From JANYHY01 sp043784605 (GTDB taxonomy: Bacteria; Myxococcota_A; Polyangia; Polyangiales; Polyangiaceae), in NCBI GenBank assembly GCA_043784605.1, contig JAYVYD010000300.1, positions 1 to 11,864 on the forward strand: 11,864 bases of DNA. The letters are read 5' to 3'. Shown in pieces: positions 1 through 5,178 of this stretch. The number at the start of each line of letters is the position of its first letter. The stretch's first letter is position 1. The notes below the pieces were generated by a model. That model was given only the letters and a program-made list of their open reading frames with translations, did not search any database and was not told where the DNA came from. Position numbers and translations under genes: made by a program.

Positions 1-1
1 G

Positions 2-112
2 AGCTACACGCCGAACAACACTCCAGACGGCGGCGCAGACGGCGGGCTCGTCTTCAACTATGAGAAGAGCATCGGCATCGATCGCCCGAACGGCACGGCT
101 CTGCTGCCGTAG
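2..112 (+). CDS. C-terminal end of an unidentified protein (5' truncated)
   Basis: An open frame enters from the left edge and ends at TAG 110-112 after 36 codons. Third positions are mostly G or C, as in the genes that follow, so I read it as genuine coding sequence. The visible tail contains an Asp/Gly-rich stretch (PDGGADGG) and then LVFNYEKSIGIDRP. Asp/Gly-rich linkers of this kind are common in secreted or lipid-anchored proteins of myxobacteria, and the lipoprotein at 4252 has a similar stretch. No catalytic motif is visible and the function is unknown. It lies 47 bases upstream of the methyltransferase, so it could be co-transcribed with the lasso cluster, but nothing shows that. Confidence 0.6.
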   Translation, partial: SYTPNNTPDGGADGGLVFNYEKSIGIDRPNGTALLP

Positions 113-159
113 CTCGGATCTCAGCGACTTGATGACGCTCATACGGTAGGCTCCGCGCG

Positions 160-1152
160 ATGTACTCGCTCGCCGACTACGGCAACATGATCGCCGACGA
201 CGAACGCATGCGTGCATATCTCGCGGCGCTCGAGCGGGTGGTTAAGCCTGGAAGCGCGGTGCTCGATCTCGGCGCCGGAACTGGTATTTTTTCGCTGCAC
301 GCGTGTCGACTCGGTGCGCGTCGCGTCTACGCGATCGAGCCAAACCCAGCGATTCGCCTGCTGCCCGAACTCGCGCGACGCAACGGCTTCGCTGATCGAA
401 TCGAGGTTTTCTCAAAGAAGTCGAGCGACGTCACGCTGCCCGAGCAAGTCGACGTGATCGTATCGGACCTGCGCGGCGCATCTCCGCTTTTCGCTGGACA
501 CCTGCGCATCATTCGCGACGCGCGCGATCGCTTCCTTCGCGCGGGCGGCGCGTTGCTCCCCCAACGCGATACGATGATGGCGTGCCTCGTCTCCGCTCCC
601 GACCTGTACAAAAATTTGGTTGGACCTTGGCAGGCTCAGGGCTTCGATCTGCAGCCATGCATCGACGAGGTGCTGAGCTCGACCTTCGCGGATCGTGGCG
701 AGCCGTTGTTGCCCAAGCATTGTGTTTCGGAGTTGGGCGAGTGGGCCAGCATCGACTACTCGACCCTCGAAGACGACCGCGTGGAAGGCTCTTGCGTTCT
801 GCGATGCGACCGTGACGTCGTCGTTCACGGGATCGGAACCTGGTTTCGCTCAAACCTCTGGGACGACGTGGGTTTTGAAAACGCACCCGGGTCCAACCTG
901 GTATATCGTCGGTTGCTCCTGCCTTGGCCGGAACCCACGTGGCTTAAAGCCGGAACCGCAGTGAAGTTCCACATCAATGCCCTCCCCGCGAGCGACGACT
1001 ATCTGTTTGCCTGGACGACTCAGGTTGCCGGTGGACCACACTTCAAGCAGTCCAATTTCCTTGGTGTGCAAGCTGGAGTCTGGGGTCAACACGGCGCGAA
1101 GTTGGGCCACCATGGCGGCTCGCTTTTTCCGAGCGCGTCTGGTAAGCCTTGA
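160..1152 (+). CDS. PRMT-fold class I SAM-dependent methyltransferase
   Basis: This 330-aa protein probably transfers a methyl group from S-adenosylmethionine. The N terminus (YSLADYGNMIADDERMRAY) resembles the helix before the SAM site of protein arginine methyltransferases. Motif I is VLDLGAGTGIFS at residues 34-45, followed by the ribose-binding acidic residue E60 and a motif III-like LRAGGALLP near 126-134. The C-terminal part, with VHGIGTWF and a later ENAP segment, looks like the PRMT beta-barrel. The double-glutamate loop (SEWMG type) is replaced by SDLRG at 102-106, and the THW loop appears to be LVYRR. Arginine methylation is therefore doubtful. It ends 45 bases before the chosen precursor start. 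ATG 160 has a plausible GGTAGG at 145-150. By position it may tailor the lasso peptide, but the substrate is unknown; the predicted core has no Arg. Confidence 0.82.
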   Translation: MYSLADYGNMIADDERMRAYLAALERVVKPGSAVLDLGAGTGIFSLHACRLGARRVYAIEPNPAIRLLPELARRNGFADRIEVFSKKSSDVTLPEQVDVIVSDLRGASPLFAGHLRIIRDARDRFLRAGGALLPQRDTMMACLVSAPDLYKNLVGPWQAQGFDLQPCIDEVLSSTFADRGEPLLPKHCVSELGEWASIDYSTLEDDRVEGSCVLRCDRDVVVHGIGTWFRSNLWDDVGFENAPGSNLVYRRLLLPWPEPTWLKAGTAVKFHINALPASDDYLFAWTTQVAGGPHFKQSNFLGVQAGVWGQHGAKLGHHGGSLFPSASGKP

Positions 1153-1175
1153 ATGAATGTTGAGGACAACCGGTG

Positions 1176-1192
1176 CCTCAAAGCCGGTGAGG
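1176..1192 (+). promoter_or_regulatory. Possible hairpin covering the precursor ribosome-binding site
   Basis: CCTCA (1176-1180) is complementary to TGAGG (1188-1192), giving a 5-bp stem with a 7-base loop. TGAGG is the Shine-Dalgarno core for the precursor ATG at 1198. A second copy of the same element (TGAGGACAAC at 1161-1170 against TGAGGACGAC at 1188-1197) could pair with the same CCTCA and free the ribosome site. A short stem in GC-rich DNA can arise by chance, so a regulatory role is only a suggestion. Confidence 0.3.
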
Positions 1193-1193
1193 A
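1188..1193 (+). promoter_or_regulatory. Ribosome-binding site fixing the precursor start
   Basis: TGAGGA lies 4 bases before ATG 1198. It favours this start over the in-frame ATG at 1153, which directly follows the methyltransferase stop codon and would add 15 residues ahead of the leader. Confidence 0.6.
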
Positions 1194-1197
1194 CGAC

Positions 1198-1359
1198 ATG
1201 GATCAACCCAACGACGACCAAGACCACAAGCCGCAGAAGCCCGCGCCAAAGAAGTACGTCTCCCCTCGCCTGGTGTATTTGGGAGCGGTCCGCGATCTGA
1301 CAGCGAACGCGAGTGGCTCAATCAATGATGCTGGCCTTGGAATGAAGTCGTCCATGTAA
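1198..1359 (+). CDS. Lasso peptide precursor (A peptide)
   Basis: This 53-residue precursor has a charged, Lys/Asp/Pro-rich N-terminal part. Residues Y20, P23, L25, G29 and T35 then match YxxPxLx3Gx5Tx, the pattern read by RRE/B1 proteins of proteobacterial and actinobacterial lasso systems. The rule of cleavage one residue after the conserved Thr puts the cut after A36 and leaves a 17-aa core, NASGSINDAGLGMKSSM. Its only acidic residue is Asp8, a usual ring-acceptor position, which would give an Asn1-Asp8 macrolactam with a nine-residue loop and tail. Unusual points are Asn rather than Gly at position 1, no aromatic or Arg plug residue, and two Ser just before a C-terminal Met. It sits between the methyltransferase and the cyclase, as expected. 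The family call is confident; the exact core boundary is inferred. Confidence 0.9.
   Translation: MDQPNDDQDHKPQKPAPKKYVSPRLVYLGAVRDLTANASGSINDAGLGMKSSM
1306..1356 (+). other. Predicted lasso core peptide, 17 aa, ring Asn1-Asp8
   Basis: Codons 37-53 of the precursor follow the Thr-Ala cleavage signature (T35 at 1300-1302). The core contains a single Asp (codon 44) and no Glu, so only one macrolactam is possible from the N terminus. My hand sum for the dehydrated, otherwise unmodified peptide is a monoisotopic mass of about 1620.72 Da. Phosphorylation would add 79.97 and methylation 14.02. Confidence 0.7.
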
Positions 1360-1363
1360 AGCG

Positions 1364-2782
1364 ATGGCCCAGTTCGAAGTCCGTAGGCCTTTTGGACGAG
1401 CGAGCGTGTTCTATGCGCGTACATCCGATGGCTGGGTAAGTTCATCCCGCCTTCGGTCATTGGCGTCTCGATTGCGGAGTTCGGTCAACCTTCCGGTTTT
1501 GGCCCGGTGGACCGCAGTCGTTCAAGAACCGACCGACGAGACCCTCTTCCTGGGCATTCGGCACCTTCCACCATGTCACGCGTTCGTGAACGGCAAACTC
1601 TCGACCATTGCTCCCAAACCCGCATCCGCGCCAGAGGGCTCGCTCGAAGAACTTGGGCGTTTGCTTCGCCGCCGTGTCGAGTCGGCGGTGGAGAAGGCGA
1701 CGCTCGGGAGTCGGTGTATTGGCGTGACCGTTGGAGGGCTGGACTCTTGCGGGATTGCCGCGATCACGTCGACGGGTGAAAGCTCGACCGTTTGGGTCAA
1801 TGTCGACCTTCGCGGCGAGGATCCTGACCGTCCCTACGTCAAGGCGCTCGCGCGCCGCCACGGTGTGAGACTGATCACGAGAACAGTTGATGAGGGAGAG
1901 GCCTTTCTGGCAGATGCTCTTTTGCTTGACGGCATTCCGTGCTGGACCGCCGGCGTCGTCGTCGACCTGGTTGCCGCAACGGCATTGCGGGAGGCAGGCG
2001 TAGACCGCATCCTCAGTGGAGCGGTTGGAGACGACGTTTTTGGCGGAGACGTCGCACTGATTGGGGGAGAAATGCTCCGAACGAGCCCAGCTCAAGCCAT
2101 CCGCTTCGCGCTGCAGCTTCGCACCCCGCACGTCGAGTCGCCGCGCCAACGGCTAATGAGGGCCATCGTCCGCCCCAATGTGCGTGAGTGGGTCCCCAAG
2201 GCAATCCGAACGCGACGGCGCAAGAAGCATTTCGCGCGACGCTTCCATTGGGCCAAGCCCGCGTTCCTCGAACTACTCGATGCGAGCGGCGACGCCCAGG
2301 AGGTGAACTCCAAGGTGCCCACTAACCGCGAGGAGCTCTTTGGAACTTTCACCACCGCGGGTTGGCTCGCTGACTACGTAGACTGCCGTGCGCTGGTAGC
2401 CGCAGTGACGCATCTGCCGTGGTTAGAGCCTTGTTTGGACCTGGAGCTGGTCCGCTTCACCTTGAGTCTTCCTTACGAGGTGCGTAACTGCGACGGCTTT
2501 CATCGTGGTCTCTATCGACGCGCGTTGACCGACCTCCTACCCGACAAGGTCCGTCAGCGCACCGGAAAAGCGAGCCAAGATGAGCAGGTCCTAGCCGTGG
2601 TCAGGCGGGCGTTTCAAACTCCGACTTGGCGAGACCGATTGCGGGTGCCACTACTCGCGGACCTTGGATGGGTTGATCCTCATCTATTCCAGACGCAATT
2701 GGAAGCGCTCGAGAACGCTGATCAGCTCGCTGCGATGTGGCCGTTCCTGTCCGCCGAAGCGTTCCTGCAAGCGCAGTCATGA
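1364..2782 (+). CDS. Lasso cyclase (asparagine-synthetase-like, C protein)
   Basis: This 472-aa enzyme is predicted to adenylate the core Asp8 side chain with ATP and let the freed N-terminal amine attack it, forming the macrolactam. Residues about 60-80 (LFLGIRHLPPCHAFVNG) match the end of the glutaminase-like domain of AsnB relatives. The PP-loop is GVTVGGLDS at 120-128, and LSGAVGDDVFGG at 218-228 corresponds to the AsnB SGEGGDELFGG region. Two differences stand out: Val replaces the first Ser of SGGLDS, and Asp replaces Glu in GDE. The N-terminal domain is short, with about 118 residues before the PP-loop and no N-terminal nucleophile Cys, as expected for a cyclase that does not use glutamine. 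ATG 1364 is the first possible start, since an in-frame TGA lies at 1343; no strong ribosome site is seen. It starts 4 bases after the precursor stop and overlaps the kinase at ATGA. Confidence 0.88.
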   Translation: MAQFEVRRPFGRASVFYARTSDGWVSSSRLRSLASRLRSSVNLPVLARWTAVVQEPTDETLFLGIRHLPPCHAFVNGKLSTIAPKPASAPEGSLEELGRLLRRRVESAVEKATLGSRCIGVTVGGLDSCGIAAITSTGESSTVWVNVDLRGEDPDRPYVKALARRHGVRLITRTVDEGEAFLADALLLDGIPCWTAGVVVDLVAATALREAGVDRILSGAVGDDVFGGDVALIGGEMLRTSPAQAIRFALQLRTPHVESPRQRLMRAIVRPNVREWVPKAIRTRRRKKHFARRFHWAKPAFLELLDASGDAQEVNSKVPTNREELFGTFTTAGWLADYVDCRALVAAVTHLPWLEPCLDLELVRFTLSLPYEVRNCDGFHRGLYRRALTDLLPDKVRQRTGKASQDEQVLAVVRRAFQTPTWRDRLRVPLLADLGWVDPHLFQTQLEALENADQLAAMWPFLSAEAFLQAQS

Positions 2783-3516
2783 ACGAAGTAACCTGGCTCG
2801 ACGCTTCGTCCGGTGTGGAAGCGGTCACCTTTCGTGTGGGTCGGACTGCAACGGGTGCCTTCGTCGCCGAATGGCCCGACGAAGCACGTCTCGAGCAGAT
2901 ACCAGAGGGCTGGCGCTTCGACTCCAAGCCCGGCCTGGCGGCTGCTCGCGCTGAGAAGCTTGAGCGGGGCGCTGCTCGCGCGATTCGGAGGTACTTCGAA
3001 GGCGAAATGAGCCTGCACGCATCCGCCGTGGACATTGGTGGCCGAGCGATCGTATTTCTCGGGCCGAGCGGCGCCGGTAAGAGCACCACCGCAGCACGAC
3101 TGTGCGCGATTGCAGAAGGCAGTCTACTCGCGGACGATGTGCTTGCAGTTCGGCGCGATGTTAGCGGACTGATAGCGCTGCCAACCGAGGCCGCACATTG
3201 GCTCGAGTTGCAAGACCGCAAGCAAGCGAGTGCCGCAAAGCGGCCTGCGACGACGCCGGCCCCGGTCGTCGCCATCGTGCTGCTCGACGTGAACGAGAGC
3301 CCCATCCCCCTGCAACCAATCCTGCTCAGGGGACGCGCCGCCATGCTCGCCATCAGCAGCGCCCACATCACACTCCCGATCGCGACCCGCGATCAACGCC
3401 GCCGCGACTTCGAGTGGCTTGCCGGCGTCTGCGAGCGCGTCCCGATAGTTCGAGTCGTCCGAAGGTGCGCGGGCGACGTGAATGAGGTAGCCTCTACGGC
3501 TTTGCGGCTCCTTTAG
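2779..3516 (+). CDS. HPr-kinase-like peptide kinase of the lasso cluster
   Basis: This 245-aa protein carries the HprK/PEPCK-like kinase core. It has LHASAV with H80, a Walker A loop GPSGAGKS at 95-102, and ADD (D119, D120) in ADDVLAV. It lacks the N-terminal domain of true HPr kinases. Homologues in paeninodin-type clusters phosphorylate a C-terminal Ser of the precursor. Here S51 and S52 stand next to the C-terminal Met, so they are the natural candidates; this is inference. I chose ATG 2779, which overlaps the cyclase stop (ATGA, translational coupling), over an upstream start at 2737 that would add 14 residues inside the cyclase gene. It is followed 16 bases later by B1. Confidence 0.85.
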   Translation: MNEVTWLDASSGVEAVTFRVGRTATGAFVAEWPDEARLEQIPEGWRFDSKPGLAAARAEKLERGAARAIRRYFEGEMSLHASAVDIGGRAIVFLGPSGAGKSTTAARLCAIAEGSLLADDVLAVRRDVSGLIALPTEAAHWLELQDRKQASAAKRPATTPAPVVAIVLLDVNESPIPLQPILLRGRAAMLAISSAHITLPIATRDQRRRDFEWLAGVCERVPIVRVVRRCAGDVNEVASTALRLL

Positions 3517-3532
3517 GAACCCAATCACCTTC

Positions 3533-3829
3533 ATGTCCATGACACTCACCGCATCAAGCCGAATCCGTGTGCCCGAGCATGTCCACGTGCGCGAGTTCGA
3601 TGGCGAACTTGTCATCCTTGATCTCGACAAAGGCTGTTACTTCGGCCTCGACGAAGTTGGCACGCGCGTGTGGCAGCTGATGAGTGAGGGCTCGACGCTA
3701 GAGCAAGCCGTAGAGCGGCTGCAGCCAGAGTATGAGGTCGCACCACCTCGTATGCTCGAGGACTTTCTTTTTCTGGGAAACGAATGGTTGGAGCGCGGCC
3801 TCGTCCAACTTCGAGAGGAGTCAGCTTGA
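3533..3829 (+). CDS. PqqD-like RiPP recognition element (lasso B1 protein)
   Basis: This 98-aa protein is a stand-alone RRE expected to bind the precursor leader through the Tyr/Pro/Leu motif and bring it to B2 and the cyclase. The sequence shows the PqqD pattern: a beta-hairpin segment (GELVILDLDKGCYFGLDEVG, about residues 24-43), then VWQLMSEGSTLEQAVERL, and a C-terminal winged-helix part ending in ERGLVQL. The length is normal for a B1 protein with a short N-terminal extension. ATG 3533 and ATG 3539 are both possible. The nearest AGGA (3515-3518) overlaps the kinase stop and is rather far from either. It overlaps B2 at TTGA, so the two are probably translated together. Confidence 0.9.
   Translation: MSMTLTASSRIRVPEHVHVREFDGELVILDLDKGCYFGLDEVGTRVWQLMSEGSTLEQAVERLQPEYEVAPPRMLEDFLFLGNEWLERGLVQLREESA
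3813..3820 (+). promoter_or_regulatory. Ribosome-binding site for the TTG start of B2
   Basis: GAGAGGAG lies inside the last codons of B1, 5 bases before TTG 3826. This decides for the TTG start over the in-frame ATG at 3784, which would bury 14 extra non-conserved residues in the B1 gene. Confidence 0.65.
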
Positions 3830-4188
3830 GAGAACGCTGGTTGCACCTGTTGACACGGGCGGCGCTACAGGTGATGAGCCCACAGGACACTTTTGCGTTC
3901 GCCACCCGCCTCGGGCAGTCCCTACCTCGCCTTGAGCCGACGCCGCGTACGTTGAGGACGCTCGGCCAGCGCGGAAGCTGTCTGTCGCGTTCGATTACCC
4001 TCGCTGCGCGCATCACTGGCGCGCGTGTCGCGGTGGGTGTGAAGAAGAGCGGTTATCGGGCAATCGCAGCGACACGATTTGGCCTGCGCGGACCCGACGC
4101 CATCTCTGCGCATGCGTGGATAGAGGTCGGAGGGCTTCCTATCGACGCGCGGGACCCGTCTGGCAAGATCATTGCCTACCTGGGTTAG
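3826..4188 (+). CDS. Lasso leader peptidase (B2, transglutaminase-like)
   Basis: This 120-aa cysteine protease is predicted to remove the precursor leader after the Thr-Ala pair, in partnership with B1. The catalytic Cys lies in GSCLSRSITLA (C52) and the His in AHAWIEVGG (H96). An Asp in the segment IDARD (D107 or D110) can complete the triad. This arrangement and length are typical of the split B2 proteins of lasso clusters. The TTG start overlaps the B1 stop (TTGA) and has a strong ribosome site 5 bases upstream, so tight coupling with B1 is likely. A 63-base spacer separates it from the lipoprotein gene. Confidence 0.9.
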   Translation: MRERWLHLLTRAALQVMSPQDTFAFATRLGQSLPRLEPTPRTLRTLGQRGSCLSRSITLAARITGARVAVGVKKSGYRAIAATRFGLRGPDAISAHAWIEVGGLPIDARDPSGKIIAYLG

Positions 4189-4251
4189 GTGACTCGACCA
4201 ACTCTGGTTAGGATGTTACGTGTTTAACTATCGGGTACTAAGGGAGCTTTC
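4189..4251 (+). promoter_or_regulatory. AT-richer spacer with strong ribosome site, possible internal promoter
   Basis: This 63-base gap is about 46% GC by my count, clearly below its surroundings, and it is the longest gap inside the cluster. It ends with AGGGAG (4241-4246), 5 bases before ATG 4252, the clearest ribosome-binding site in the cluster. I see only weak -10-like matches (TACTAA at 4236-4241), so a promoter is possible but unproven. No terminator hairpin with a T-run is present. Confidence 0.3.
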
Positions 4252-5178
4252 ATGAACAGTCGGGCGCGTGTTGGAGCTTTGGTGGTGTGCACAACTCTGG
4301 TGGCAAGCGGCGGCTCGGCTTTCCTTGCAGGCTGCGGTGGCGATGACACCATCGTCGATGCGGGTTCCGACGCCGAAGCGGGCCTCAAAGACTCTGGACC
4401 TGACACGTCCGACGTCAACACGATTGACGTCGGTGCGGACGTCCTCCCCGATACTGCGCCTGTCGACGCAGGCGCGTGCGACGCTTCGGAGATCTCGCAG
4501 TTCGCTGCCAACATGATCACGACCTTGTGCGGCCGCTATTCCACCTGCTGCTTCGCAGACGCCGCCACCTTCGACGAGAAGGCATGCGAGAAGCTTGCAA
4601 ATGGAGCGGGGGGATGGGAAGGAGCCTCGAGGGCACTCACCCCGAGCACACTCGCCAGGTGCAATCTGCAGTTCGACCCAACTGCCGCGACATCGTGTCT
4701 AGCAGGGCTCAAGACGTTTAGCTGCCCGGCCATCGCAGCCAACGAATACAGCAACACGACACAGAACTGCTATGGCGCAGTGACTGGACGGCTCGCGCTC
4801 AATCAGACGGGCTGCGTTGACGACGTCGAGTGCGTGAAAGGAACGTTCTGCGCGCCGGCAAAAGATGGCGGAAGCTCCTGTCTCGCGATTCCTGCGCAAG
4901 GAGCGACCTGCGACAAGATCGACGGGGTGGTGGTCAACAGCAACGACGTCTGCGCCAACCGTGGGTACGTCGACCGGAAGTTATATTGTCAGCGTTTCGT
5001 CGCGGACGGTGGGGTTCCAAGTAACCAATGTCTGACGCCGCTCGCCAACGGAAGTCCGTGCGTTGCCAACTTCGACTGTGCGTCGGGGCTCTGCGACGAC
5101 AACAGCAAGTGCGGGGGCTTCGCGACCATTACTGATCCCCAAAACGTTTGCCCGCTCTTCAAGAAGGACGGCGGCTGA
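4252..5178 (+). CDS. Cys-rich outer-membrane lipoprotein, function unknown
   Basis: This 308-aa protein begins with a lipoprotein signal peptide (two Arg, a hydrophobic core, lipobox LAGC with C28). Gly at +2 favours the outer membrane. A low-complexity Asp/Ala/Gly-rich linker follows to about residue 78. The rest holds 22 further cysteines in repeated short patterns such as CGRYSTCC, VECVKGTFC and FDCASGLC, so it is likely disulfide-stabilised. Proteins with this layout are frequent in myxobacteria and mostly uncharacterised. No enzyme motif is visible. Its place between B2 and the ABC exporter, with a 31-base overlap into the latter, suggests co-expression with the lasso genes. A role in immunity, export or capture of the peptide is only a guess, and it could be an unrelated insertion. 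Confidence 0.85.
   Translation: MNSRARVGALVVCTTLVASGGSAFLAGCGGDDTIVDAGSDAEAGLKDSGPDTSDVNTIDVGADVLPDTAPVDAGACDASEISQFAANMITTLCGRYSTCCFADAATFDEKACEKLANGAGGWEGASRALTPSTLARCNLQFDPTAATSCLAGLKTFSCPAIAANEYSNTTQNCYGAVTGRLALNQTGCVDDVECVKGTFCAPAKDGGSSCLAIPAQGATCDKIDGVVVNSNDVCANRGYVDRKLYCQRFVADGGVPSNQCLTPLANGSPCVANFDCASGLCDDNSKCGGFATITDPQNVCPLFKKDGG

Noticed and set aside
1153..1197. Longer precursor starting at ATG 1153
   Set aside because: It has no ribosome site and abuts the methyltransferase stop; ATG 1198 has TGAGGA 4 bases upstream.
1457..2149. Minus-strand 230-codon frame inside the cyclase
   Set aside because: Antisense shadow; the plus-strand PP-loop and GDD region are clear over the same bases.
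1198..4188. Graspetide, lanthipeptide or thiopeptide cluster as an alternative reading
   Set aside because: No ATP-grasp ligase, LanB/LanC-like or YcaO gene is present, the core has no Cys or Thr, and the leader motif with B1, B2 and an asparagine-synthetase-like protein is specific to lasso systems.
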